Assembly: GCA_001769195.1 (NCBI GenBank)
Contig: MEOK01000023.1
Location: 1 to 42,995, forward strand
DNA length: 42,995 bases
DNA from: Bacteroidetes bacterium GWF2_40_14
Lineage (GTDB): Bacteria > Bacteroidota > Bacteroidia > Bacteroidales > UBA932
Direction of reading: 5' to 3'
Shown: positions 1 through 7,565 of the stretch, piece by piece
How positions within the stretch are numbered: position 1 is the first letter of the stretch
Layout: each line of letters begins with the position of its first letter
Notes under the pieces: generated by a model
Told to the model about the DNA's origin: nothing
The model's database searches: none
What the model saw: the letters and a program-made list of their open reading frames with translations, nothing else
Translations under genes and position numbers: made by a program

Positions 1-69
1 ACCCCCTATTCACTCTTTTGAAAATTAAAATAAATTTGTATTTTTGGATTTTTCAATGAGCTTCGGACA

Positions 70-99
70 GGGTGTGCTCTGCTCATGCAGGGCACACCC
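70..99. repeat. hairpin, 8-bp perfect arms
   Basis: GGGTGTGC (70-77) is exactly complementary to GCACACCC (92-99), with a 14-nt loop. No T-tract follows on the plus strand, so a classical terminator is not obvious. It sits 3 nt before a larger inverted repeat. Confidence 0.7.
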
Positions 100-102
100 G
101 CT

Positions 103-171
103 AAAAATCAAAAGGCTGAAATTGAGATTATGATTATGCAGATTAGCTGCCAATTTCAGCTCTTGATTTTT
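103..171. repeat. long imperfect inverted repeat (about 21-bp arms)
   Basis: The left arm (103-124) and right arm (151-171) are complementary over about 21 bases with one or two mismatched or bulged positions. Each arm carries AAAAATCAA at its outer edge and GCTGAAATTG at its inner edge (in complement for the right arm). The loop is 26 nt. Long bulged arms with a mid-size loop resemble a single-strand-folded recombination site or a REP-like element. I cannot assign a family. Confidence 0.65.
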
Positions 172-446
172 TACGTTCCGCTCAATGAGTGGATGCCCAA
201 ACGCTTAATGCAACGTCCCTCAAGCTATAACACAATCAACTATTTGAGATTCAATATGACCAGTTGAAAATTATTTGGATATAGAAATTCAATTATTTAA
301 TTTTACTACCATCCTTATAGGGTATGATTTTCTCTTTTATCGAATTGTATTCCACTCTAGTACTACGTTACACACGATATGCAGCAAGAAATGAACGGAC
401 GGATATATGCAATAAAGGTGAATATATAAACTAGTAAACTATTAAA

Positions 447-1253
447 ATGAACAACTACATACTAGACAAATTACGGGCCGACAGTTTTCACTTACTTCAA
501 TTGTCATCAAATGAGGAAAAAGTTCAGCACACTGGGTTAAGAGGACGACTTAGAGAACTTTTAATTGACAATATTCTTACGCCTTGGCTACCGCCATATG
601 TTTTAAGTGGCACAGGAACAATCATTGAGGCTGAAAATTTGAAAAGAGAATCAACTCAAGATGACATTATATTATTTGATAAGACGTTAGCTCCACCGAT
701 ATTAGGTTCAAATAATTCCAAAGAAGGGATTTTTCTTTATAATTCCGTTTTGGCAAGAATTGAAGTAAAATCAACCGCAAACAGAGGATTTGTGAAAGAT
801 TTTGCTGCAACATCTTTGGAAATCTCAAAATTGAAATTTACTGGAGGACCAAATTCCAGTGCAAATTATTTTGGAGCTTTCAATTTGTTCTTTGCTTTTA
901 AAAGTGATGCGGACTTGGAAAATAATAGCCCAAATTATGAACTAAAACGACTTGTAGAAGTAATGAAGGAACTTAATATTGACCCACTTTCTGGAATCAT
1001 TTCAATGGTATGTATTGTTGGAAAAGGGTTTTGGAAAATTGGATTCAAAGCTGACGGCAAAACAAGAACATGGCAAAAATTAAATCCAACCGAGGCTGTT
1101 GATCAAATTACTTGGTTTGTAGGCTGTGTCTCAAATTCATGTTTCTATGCCCATATGCTAAGACAAGGAAGAGGTACAGATAATAGTTTGGAGTCTGGAA
1201 TAGGAATGTATCTTGACCACCCATTTACGGACATAGACTTTAACAGCTTATAG
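447..1253 (+). CDS. DUF6602 domain protein, PD-(D/E)XK nuclease-like
   Basis: The 268-residue soluble protein has no signal peptide or membrane segment. It opens with a helical segment, then GLRGRLRELLIDNIL, then a stretch leading to QDDIILFDK (about residues 75-83) and ARIEVKST (about 107-114). This layout matches DUF6602 proteins as I know them. The spaced D...D and E-x-K pattern is what a PD-(D/E)XK nuclease fold uses, so a DNA-acting role is possible but inferred. The gene stands alone in accessory DNA and its stop codon lies right at the left arm of an attC-like inverted repeat (1256-1368), which suggests it travels as a cassette. Family confidence is fair, function is unproven. Confidence 0.7.
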   Translation: MNNYILDKLRADSFHLLQLSSNEEKVQHTGLRGRLRELLIDNILTPWLPPYVLSGTGTIIEAENLKRESTQDDIILFDKTLAPPILGSNNSKEGIFLYNSVLARIEVKSTANRGFVKDFAATSLEISKLKFTGGPNSSANYFGAFNLFFAFKSDADLENNSPNYELKRLVEVMKELNIDPLSGIISMVCIVGKGFWKIGFKADGKTRTWQKLNPTEAVDQITWFVGCVSNSCFYAHMLRQGRGTDNSLESGIGMYLDHPFTDIDFNSL

Positions 1254-1255
1254 CA

Positions 1256-1381
1256 CGGGTTTTGCGTCAAACGGGCTGATGTGCAAAATTGGAGTATTTG
1301 TACTTCATTTCAAATATAGTGCTTATTAACAGCTTTGTGCTCCGAAACCCGCCAGAACGCAAAGCCCGAAACCGTTAGCGG
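1256..1381. repeat. attC-like folded spacer between cassettes
   Basis: The left arm (1256-1276, starting CGGGTTTTGCGTC) pairs with the right arm (1348-1368, ending ACGCAAAGCCCG) over about 20 bases with a few mismatches. The arms enclose about 70 nt that can fold further. The right side ends in AAACCGTTAGCGGT (1369-1382), which looks like an integron core site of GTTRRRY type with a non-consensus last base. GTTAGCGGT (1374-1382) is complementary to ACCGCTAAC at 2314-2322, on the other side of the KilA-N gene. That is the relation expected between the start of an integrated cassette and its own attC. No integrase gene is in the window. Confidence 0.55.
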
Positions 1382-1478
1382 TCATTGTAGTATAACAACG
1401 AAACAGGATGAAAAAGGCATATAAGTATAAATAAAACAGAACTCATTCATGAGAGAATAAAAAAAACAGGAAAACGTT

Positions 1479-2297
1479 ATGGCAAAAGGAAGAGTATTAC
1501 TGGTCAAAGAATCTTCGATAACGGTTATCAGCCAAAATGAAACCGACTATATCAGTTTGACTGATATGACAACCGGATTCAATGAAGGCAGTGGACTAAT
1601 CGGTAAGTGGATAACCAATAAAAATACGTTGGAGTATTTGGGTGTATGGGAAAAAGTCAATAATCCTATTTTTAATTACCCCGAATTCGGGGTAATTGGG
1701 CGCGAAGCCGGCACAAATAGGTTTATAATGTCTGTGGGACAATGGGTTGAGCGAACCAAGGCAATCGGATTGATTGTAAAAGCAGGGCGTTATGGTGGTA
1801 CTTATGCACATAAAGACATTGCATTTCATTTTGCAATGTGGTTAAGTCCTGAATTTCAGATTTATCTTGTCAATGAGTTTCAGCGCCTGAAGGACGATGA
1901 AAACAGTCGATTGAAATTAGATTGGAATTTACAACGTACATTAGCAAAAATAAATTACCTAATACATTCAGATGCTATCAAAGAAAACCTGATACCCCAG
2001 GAAATTACCAAACAACAAGCAAATTTTGTTTATGCCAATGAAGCCGACCTTCTGAATGTTGCCCTCTTTGGAATTACAGCAAAAGAATGGCGTTACAATA
2101 ATACCGACAAAAACGGAAATATCCGAGACGATGCAACCTTAGAACAATTAGTGGTCCTAAGCAATCTGGAAAGTATAAACGCTCTGCTTATACGTCAAGG
2201 ATTACCTCAAAAAGAACGACTTATTCAGCTCAACAAAGTTGCAATTACGCAGATGAAATCACTACTTGAAAGCAATATAATAAAGACGCTGAAATAA
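1479..2297 (+). CDS. KilA-N domain-containing protein
   Basis: The 272-residue soluble protein has a KilA-N DNA-binding domain at about residues 12-140. Recognisable pieces are ISLTDMTTGFNEGSGLIGKW near the start, a conserved segment RFIMSVGQWVERTKAIG, then GRYGGTYAHKDIAFHFAMWLSPEFQIYLVNEFQRLK. The remaining C-terminal half is mostly helical, as in bacterial KilA-N proteins of this size. KilA-N domains are known from phages and large DNA viruses, but stand-alone copies are frequent in mobile cassettes. No other phage gene lies nearby. The gene is bounded by complementary GTTAGCGGT and ACCGCTAAC motifs, consistent with a cassette. Start chosen at ATG, with the purine-rich stretch AAAAAACAGGAAAA just upstream. 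Its cellular role is unknown. Confidence 0.85.
   Translation: MAKGRVLLVKESSITVISQNETDYISLTDMTTGFNEGSGLIGKWITNKNTLEYLGVWEKVNNPIFNYPEFGVIGREAGTNRFIMSVGQWVERTKAIGLIVKAGRYGGTYAHKDIAFHFAMWLSPEFQIYLVNEFQRLKDDENSRLKLDWNLQRTLAKINYLIHSDAIKENLIPQEITKQQANFVYANEADLLNVALFGITAKEWRYNNTDKNGNIRDDATLEQLVVLSNLESINALLIRQGLPQKERLIQLNKVAITQMKSLLESNIIKTLK
1674..1697. repeat. perfect 24-bp palindrome inside the KilA-N gene
   Basis: AATTACCCC (1674-1682), centre GAATTC (1683-1688), GGGGTAATT (1689-1697) form an uninterrupted self-complementary sequence in the coding region, at codons for the NYPEFGVI segment. It could act as a binding site for a dimeric protein (perhaps the KilA-N protein itself) or be a local sequence accident. 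No second copy was noticed in the window. Confidence 0.75.
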
Positions 2298-2313
2298 TGA
2301 TACAAAACAACTA

Positions 2314-2370
2314 ACCGCTAACAGGCGTCACAGTCCATTAAAACGGTCCATACCGCTAAACCGTTATACC
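2314..2370. repeat. second cassette-boundary-like spacer
   Basis: This short spacer begins with ACCGCTAAC (2314-2322), complementary to the GTTAGCGGT at 1374-1382, and ends with AAACCGTTATACC (2358-2370). The AAACCGTTA core is identical to that at the right end of the first spacer (1369-1377). The interior does not show an obvious long stem, so the attC assignment is weaker than for the first spacer. Confidence 0.4.
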
Positions 2371-2390
2371 CAACTAACGAACAAATATTT

Positions 2391-2933
2391 ATGAAATATT
2401 TAATATCGAAGACTTTTCTTGTAATCAGTATTCTGATCACATTTTCATTTTCATTGACATCTTGCAGCAATTCCGGACAGGACAGGACATCTTTACAAAG
2501 TCAGACTGCACATAAGAAGCACGCTGCGATTGAAAGAATTAATCAAATTTATGATAAGGCGGCATATAATCAGGGAGGCATCAGGTCAATTTTAATTTAC
2601 TCAAAAAGGGCATCAACCAACTTTGAGACATTTGTTTATCTTGCCGAAATGGCAAATGAATTTGGCTATCATACAGACGCTTTTGTTGGAATTGCACGGT
2701 ATGCATATAAGGCTAAAGTTGAAACTGATTATTTTAAACAACTTGTCGATTTGTCGGTAATGAAACTAAGCGAGACGAAAAAAGTAGTGGCGGTTGCGTC
2801 TGATATATCCAGATTAAACACATCTAACAGTGCCGATATTGAAGATGAGTTACAAAAGATTAGAAATACAGCTGATTTTAAAACCCTTGACGAAGCTAAA
2901 GCATATAATAAGAGTATTAGCAATTTGAAATAA
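2391..2933 (+). CDS. hypothetical lipoprotein
   Basis: The 180-residue protein begins with a lipoprotein signal peptide: a basic start, a hydrophobic core of about 18 residues and the lipobox LTSC near residue 25. The mature part is polar and largely helical, with no motif that I recognise. It ends 17 bp before the secreted Ntn-hydrolase gene on the same strand, so the two are probably co-transcribed and both act outside the cytoplasm. Whether the lipoprotein helps anchor or regulate the hydrolase is a guess from adjacency only. It begins after the second cassette-like boundary, so it might be the last gene of the accessory segment instead. Confidence 0.65.
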   Translation: MKYLISKTFLVISILITFSFSLTSCSNSGQDRTSLQSQTAHKKHAAIERINQIYDKAAYNQGGIRSILIYSKRASTNFETFVYLAEMANEFGYHTDAFVGIARYAYKAKVETDYFKQLVDLSVMKLSETKKVVAVASDISRLNTSNSADIEDELQKIRNTADFKTLDEAKAYNKSISNLK

Positions 2934-2950
2934 CAATAAACTCATACATC

Positions 2951-4153
2951 ATGACAAAATTCCGTAAACTTTTAACTTTTATATCGTTACTTGTGACAAT
3001 GGCATTCGTTTTTTCAAGCAGTTCTTACGGTTGCAGCATGGTTAAGTTGACGAAAGGTGGTAAGACGATTGTTGGGAATAATGAGGATCAGATGAATCCG
3101 AATACCAGGATTTGGTTTGAGAATGGGAAGAATGGTGGTTATGGTGTTGTTTATGTTGGGTTTGACAATCTTTTTCCACAAGGGGGGATGAATGAAGCGG
3201 GTTTGGTGTTCGATGGTTTTACTCAGTCGTTCAGGGTTGTGACCGATACAATAGGTAAATTAAAGTGCTCTTCTCGCGACTTGTCGAAAAAGGTGATGCA
3301 GGAGTGCACTACGGTTGAAGAGGCGAAGAGTCTGTTAAATCGTTATAATAGAAGTTTTTGGTCGGCATCGGTACTGCGATTTGTAGATAAGACCGGCAAA
3401 TACCTTTATGTGGATGGTGATAGCCTGATTATTGGGGAGAAGGCTTTTTTTGTTCAGACGAATGTGCGTCCTTATGAGAATAAGAGATGTTGGCGGTTGG
3501 ATAAAGCGACTCACCTACTGGAAAACTCCTTCGACGCCAGCATCGGCTTTTGCACATCTGTAATGGATAGTGTTCATCAGGCTACTAAATGGGGCGGCAC
3601 TATTTACACATCGGTGTATGATTTGAATGAGGGCAAAATTCACCTGTTCTATTTTTATGACTTTCAGCACGAAGTTACCTTTGACCTGAAAGAAGAGTTA
3701 AAGAAGGGCGACAGGGTCTTGAACATGCCGGAGCTTTTCCCAAAGTGTGAGTTTGGTCAGAAGTATCTCTCCGAGTACAATAAGATACTATCGAAGATTA
3801 AGCAATTGGGCGATTCTTCTACGGTTGATGAAACTGCTAGTATTAAAGCCATTGAAAGTGACATTACCAGTTCCTTTATCGACAGTGGTTCTTTCTATTA
3901 TAAAATTTATAAATATGCCGAATTTTACTTAACTGAGGAGATTAACTACCCTAGGGCTATTTTGATTTTAAGATTGTATGTCCAACTCTGCCCCGATGAC
4001 TGGAGAGGGTACGATACTTTAGGTGAGGCTTATGCAAAGAACAAACAGTATCAACAGGCGTTAAATAACTATTTGCGGTCGGTCGAATTAAACCCGGCTA
4101 ACACATCTGGCAAAAAACAAATAGATTACCTCAAAAAACTCATTGCAAGATAA
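2951..4153 (+). CDS. secreted Ntn-hydrolase (linear amide C-N hydrolase/choloylglycine hydrolase-like) with TPR tail
   Basis: The 400-residue protein has a signal peptide of 27 residues ending SSYG, followed directly by Cys28. A cysteine exposed at the mature N-terminus is the nucleophile in N-terminal-nucleophile hydrolases. GNNEDQ (about 42-47) matches the family's G-x-N-x-D segment, and QGGMNEAGLVFDG (about 77-89) is another conserved block. Such enzymes cleave amide bonds in bile salts, penicillins or N-acyl amino acids; the substrate here cannot be read from sequence. Residues about 345-395 (WRGYDTLGEAYAKNKQYQQALNNYLRSVELNP) form one or two TPR units, which is an extra beyond the usual catalytic fold and may bind a partner. 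The gene probably shares a transcript with the lipoprotein just upstream. Confidence 0.75.
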   Translation: MTKFRKLLTFISLLVTMAFVFSSSSYGCSMVKLTKGGKTIVGNNEDQMNPNTRIWFENGKNGGYGVVYVGFDNLFPQGGMNEAGLVFDGFTQSFRVVTDTIGKLKCSSRDLSKKVMQECTTVEEAKSLLNRYNRSFWSASVLRFVDKTGKYLYVDGDSLIIGEKAFFVQTNVRPYENKRCWRLDKATHLLENSFDASIGFCTSVMDSVHQATKWGGTIYTSVYDLNEGKIHLFYFYDFQHEVTFDLKEELKKGDRVLNMPELFPKCEFGQKYLSEYNKILSKIKQLGDSSTVDETASIKAIESDITSSFIDSGSFYYKIYKYAEFYLTEEINYPRAILILRLYVQLCPDDWRGYDTLGEAYAKNKQYQQALNNYLRSVELNPANTSGKKQIDYLKKLIAR

Positions 4154-4180
4154 TAAGCCAGGCTAACCTTATGATGAAAT

Positions 4181-4209
4181 GTAACTCTGGTCGAATAGTC
4201 CGGAGTTAC
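4181..4209. terminator. hairpin between convergent genes, possible bidirectional terminator
   Basis: GTAACTCTGG (4181-4190) pairs with CCGGAGTTAC (4200-4209) in a 10-bp stem with one G-T wobble and a 9-nt loop. It lies between the plus-strand hydrolase stop and the end of the minus-strand gene at 4233. There is no clear T-run on either side, so termination is inferred mainly from position. Confidence 0.45.
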
Positions 4210-4232
4210 CTGCTCCAGTTTCTCCTGTCCCA

Positions 4233-4466
4233 CTAAAGGTGTTTATTTTTAAGTTCTTGTAACTCTAATATCAATCTATGAACTTTGGTACATGGGTTAT
4301 GATTCGAATAACTCCTATCAGAATAAAGTAATTCTAGTTTTTGAGCATTTTCTATTGCAAATTCCTGATTGCCATATTTCTCAAGAAGCAAAAACATTTC
4401 CTTAGAATTTTTTAAATATTTAAAGCCTTTTTTGCCAGAAAATTTATTTATCTCTGCTTCAATCAT
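4233..4466 (-). CDS. small hypothetical protein coupled to AAA ATPase
   Basis: The 77-residue, lysine- and leucine-rich soluble protein has no recognised domain, signal peptide or membrane segment. Its ATG overlaps the last codons of the upstream ATPase reading frame (8-nt overlap, 4459-4466), so translation is likely coupled and the two products probably act together. AAA15-type ATPases are often paired with a second small or nuclease-like gene in defence loci. This partner does not look like RloB, which is larger. Its function is unknown. Confidence 0.55.
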   Translation of the reverse strand: MIEAEINKFSGKKGFKYLKNSKEMFLLLEKYGNQEFAIENAQKLELLYSDRSYSNHNPCTKVHRLILELQELKNKHL

Positions 4467-5738
4467 ATGCTAGCAATTGTTTAAAATTCCCAATAAATGG
4501 AATAGCTCCGTACCTCCCATTGATATAATCTTTCTCAAAGGAACGGTCCTTCCTTATTTTACTACCCTCCTCTTTGTATTCTACTAATGAATATAAATCC
4601 GAAACCTCAAGATGGTCTTTTTCAACAAAAAAGATTTGGTCCCTTCTAAATTTTCCATAAGAAAGAAGATTAGTATCATGGGTAGCAAAAATTAATTGTG
4701 CATTTCTTAAATTTAAGTCAGGAGAATTGAATAAATTTGTAATTGCTACAGTCATCAATGGATGTAATTTTGCGTCTAATTCGTCAATAACGAGAACTCC
4801 ACCTTCAATTAAAGTGTTAAAAACTGGCCCTGATATGTCGAATATTTTATTTGTACCCGAAGATTCATGTTCTCTTAAATCAAAATCACAAAATCCAATT
4901 TGATTTCCGTTATTATCATATTTTTTATGAATAGTGCTAACTCTCGCAACAGTCTACCCTCTAAATCAATAATAATATCCTCTAAGATTTCTTGAGGAAT
5001 ATTTTTCGGCAGTACGCCAGGGCGAAGTTTCATTTTTTTAAGTTTAAGTTCTTCAAAGCCTAAATCCAAGTCTTTTATAAAAGTTAATAACCGGCTTCTT
5101 GTTTCATATTTTTTCAATAAAGAAAAGGTTACTCCTCTATAATTTTCGTGGCTTAATCCCGATATAGTAACCCAATTATTAAACCATTTAATGATTTGGC
5201 CAGAAATAGAACCATTAAATTGGTCAACAACCGAAATGAATAGAGCATTATCCCTTGTCTTTTCTTCAAGGCCTTCTCCTTCTTTAAAGTCATTTGTTAT
5301 TTCAATACCATCATTTTCTCTAACAAAAAGATTTTTTTCTTTTTTATTTGTTAAAACAAATAGCCATTCGGCTCTAATAGCAACGTTATCTATCTCGAAA
5401 CCACATCTATATCGTTTGTCATTTATAATAAAAATTACTTCAAAAAATGATGGTTCTTTTTCTGTTACAGAATTTAATAGAAAAGGGACAACATCATTCT
5501 TAGAGACAGAAGATTTTGTAGCAGATGTCATAACTATTTTTTTCATAATTGACATTGCTTTTAAGAAATTCGATTTCCCGCTCGAATTAGCTCCATATAG
5601 AACTACACTTCTAAGTAATCTATGACTACCTACTGTAAATACCCTGTCTTTAAAATCAGATATTGATGTTGCTTCTAAATTTAAAGACTTATTATCTTTA
5701 AAAGATAAAAAATTTCCTACTGTAAATTCAATTATCAT
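4459..5738 (-). pseudogene. AAA15/AbiLii-family ATPase, disrupted by one frameshift
   Basis: The first frame (5738 down to 4875) gives 287 residues with a Walker A GANSSGKS at residues 49-56. The natural continuation lies in another frame: from about 4925 it reads [11 protein letters not shown], a signature-like REHESSGTNKIFDISGP, a Walker B GGVLVIDELDAKLHP, and ends GRYGAIPFIGNFKQLLAYD at 4459. Joining the two would give about 426 residues, the normal size for this family. Adding one A to the A6 run at 4921-4926 (T6 on the plus strand) restores a continuous frame. The break is therefore either a recent one-base deletion or a sequencing error in a homopolymer. Related proteins act in abortive infection and other defence. 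A 77-residue gene overlaps its end. Confidence 0.8.
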
Positions 5739-5790
5739 ATTCGATTAATTAATGAGAAAATCTCTCATTTTTTAATAAAAATAAAAATAC

Positions 5791-5798
5791 TATCTTTA
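5791..5798 (+). promoter_or_regulatory. possible -7 element, near-leaderless start of AraC gene
   Basis: TATCTTTA matches the Bacteroidota -7 consensus TAnnTTTG at 7 of 8 positions. Only 7 nt separate it from the ATG at 5806, so transcription would begin at or next to the start codon. No good -33 TTTG was found at the expected spacing, so this is tentative. Confidence 0.3.
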
Positions 5799-5805
5799 AA
5801 TTGGA

Positions 5806-6636
5806 ATGGAAAATAACCACATAGGCATAAAAAACAAACTCGATGAGGGGTTGACTTTTAAAATTTCACGATTTAAAGAGCAGATCAAAAAGACTAAGCC
5901 ACATAAGCATGATGAGTATAAAGAACTCATATTTTTAAGTGACGGTGAAGGTTTTCATAGCATCGAATCTGAGAAATTTATGGTTTCGACTCCCGAATTT
6001 TATTTTTTAAAGCCAGGACAACTCCATTTTTGGCAATTTACATCTATCCCCAAAGGGTTTGTAATCATTTTTAAAGACAAAGAATTTAATGGAGTCAATG
6101 AGAATTTGTTGATAGATTTGCTTAGAAAATTAACCGATATCACAAGATTAAAAATTCAGTCAGACAAATATCCAACTCACATATTGGAAGATATTTATAA
6201 TGAATATCAGCTTAATACACAATACTCCAAAGATATAATTCATGGACTTTTAAAAGCCTTATTTGGGAAATTGCTGCAAATTAGAGCAGTAAAACCAACA
6301 AATACTAATCAACCGCAATCTGTTTATGAACGGTTTGTACATTTATTGGTAAAAGAGTGTCCGCGACTACATAAAGTGAATGAATTTGCCGATTTGCTAA
6401 ACACAACGCCTCAGAACCTAAATATAATATGCCGTAAGCAAACGGGTAAAAGTGCAAGTGAGATTATAACAAATCAAATATTGCTTGAAGCCAAAAGATA
6501 TATCCTACATACCGACAGCAACATTAATGAAATAGCAGAAATTCTGTCGTTTACCGACACATCCAATTTTGTAAAGTTTTTCAAACGGCACGAAAACATT
6601 ACTCCTATACAATTTAGGAGCAAATATTTTCAATAA
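5806..6636 (+). CDS. AraC family transcriptional regulator
   Basis: The 276-residue protein has an N-terminal cupin-like sensing half (about 15-110, including KPHKHDEYKELIFLSDG and FYFLKPGQLHFW). The C-terminal DNA-binding half (about 185-275) carries two helix-turn-helix motifs: KVNEFADLLNTTPQNLNIICRKQ and NINEIAEILSFTDTSNFVKFFKRH, followed by the family's typical ending ITPIQFRSKYF. It is the first gene of a plus-strand run leading to a TSUP exporter and a polyferredoxin, and is divergent from the ATPase gene. It probably controls those genes in response to a small ligand. The ligand cannot be told, but the neighbours suggest an oxidised or reduced sulfur compound. Confidence 0.88.
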   Translation: MENNHIGIKNKLDEGLTFKISRFKEQIKKTKPHKHDEYKELIFLSDGEGFHSIESEKFMVSTPEFYFLKPGQLHFWQFTSIPKGFVIIFKDKEFNGVNENLLIDLLRKLTDITRLKIQSDKYPTHILEDIYNEYQLNTQYSKDIIHGLLKALFGKLLQIRAVKPTNTNQPQSVYERFVHLLVKECPRLHKVNEFADLLNTTPQNLNIICRKQTGKSASEIITNQILLEAKRYILHTDSNINEIAEILSFTDTSNFVKFFKRHENITPIQFRSKYFQ

Positions 6637-6684
6637 TACCATTTTATCATTCTTTCCGACCATGCCAATTAATACTATACTATA

Positions 6685-6692
6685 TAATTTTG
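6685..6692 (+). promoter_or_regulatory. possible -7 element before exporter gene
   Basis: TAATTTTG is an exact match to TAnnTTTG, 26 nt upstream of the ATG at 6719. I did not find a clear TTTG at the -33 position. It would let the exporter and polyferredoxin be transcribed separately from the AraC gene. Confidence 0.4.
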
Positions 6693-6718
6693 CAGTATAA
6701 TATTAATGATTGTGTTGT

Positions 6719-7492
6719 ATGGAAATTATAATTATTTGTTTGGCTGCATTCTTAACAGCCGTTTTGACTTTCTTTTCGGGCTTTGGTCTTGGAACAATAT
6801 TAGCACCTGTTTTTGCAATATTTTTCCCGATTGATATTGCCATTGCCCTAACAGGTGTGGTGCATTTCTCAAACAATCTTTTTAAAATTGCCTTAGTCGG
6901 AAAAAATACGGATAAAGCTGTTTTGCTTCGTTTTGGTATTCCTGCAATTTTGGCGTCATTTGCAGGTGCTTGGTTATTGCTTAAAATAACTGTTTTACCA
7001 ACGCTCTTTCAGTACGAACTACTTGGAAAGGAGTTTGAAGTTACGCCAGTAAAACTTATCATAGCTGTATTATTGATAGTTTTTTCAATTCTTGAAATCT
7101 CTCCTTCATTTCAAAAAGTCCAATTTGGTAAAAACAAACTTGTTTTGGGTGGGATTTTAAGTGGATTTTTCGGTGGTTTATCGGGTATTCAAGGAGCAAT
7201 CCGCAGTGCATTTCTAATAAAAAGCGGTCTTTCAAAAGAAGCGTATATTGCAACGGGTGTAGTAATAGCCGCTCTGGTTGACTTTACAAGATTATCTGTT
7301 TATGCTTCTCGTTTTACTTCGGCAAATTTGCACGAAAACCTCACTCTGCTAATTTCTGCGACACTTGCTGCAATTGCAGGTGCATATTTCGGCAAAAAGT
7401 TACTTAAAAAAGTAACATTAAGAAGCATTCAACTCATTGTAGCCGTAATGCTTATATTAATTTCATTTGCTTTAGGTTTAGGTATCATTTAA
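6719..7492 (+). CDS. TSUP family permease (TauE/SafE sulfite exporter-like)
   Basis: The 257-residue integral membrane protein has about eight hydrophobic helices arranged as two repeats. Features typical of TSUP transporters are the opening AAFLTAVLTFFSGFGLGTILAPVFAIFF and, in the second half, GILSGFFGGLSGIQGAIRSAFL. Family members export sulfite, sulfoacetate or related organosulfur anions, and some import thiosulfate or sulfide. The ATG at 6719 is preferred over a TTG three codons earlier because the hydrophobic segment starts directly after it. It follows an AraC regulator and precedes a polyferredoxin and a DsrE-like remnant, which favours a sulfur-related substrate. Confidence 0.85.
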   Translation: MEIIIICLAAFLTAVLTFFSGFGLGTILAPVFAIFFPIDIAIALTGVVHFSNNLFKIALVGKNTDKAVLLRFGIPAILASFAGAWLLLKITVLPTLFQYELLGKEFEVTPVKLIIAVLLIVFSILEISPSFQKVQFGKNKLVLGGILSGFFGGLSGIQGAIRSAFLIKSGLSKEAYIATGVVIAALVDFTRLSVYASRFTSANLHENLTLLISATLAAIAGAYFGKKLLKKVTLRSIQLIVAVMLILISFALGLGII

Positions 7493-7565
7493 TTCTATCA
7501 TCATGCAAACAATATATCATGTGGTAAACTTTCTATAGATTCAGTAATTCTTAAAAAACTCACAA

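Larger units (their letters stand above)
1..446. other. non-coding, structure-rich left edge
   Basis: No convincing gene is visible in this stretch. A 60-codon reading frame at 85-267 runs straight through two inverted repeats and resembles no family I know, so I do not call it. The stretch contains two strong hairpin-forming sequences (listed separately) followed by AT-rich DNA leading into the gene at 447. It could be the edge of a cassette array or a recombination site. Confidence 0.6.

Noticed and set aside
85-267. 60-codon open frame at the left edge
   Set aside because: It runs through two inverted repeats, has no recognisable family and no clear ribosome site.
1479-2297. Prophage indicated by KilA-N
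   Set aside because: No structural, packaging or lysis gene is nearby; the cassette-like borders fit better.
5191-5625. 144-codon frame on the plus strand
   Set aside because: It lies entirely antisense to the Walker A half of the ATPase, whose family match is clear.
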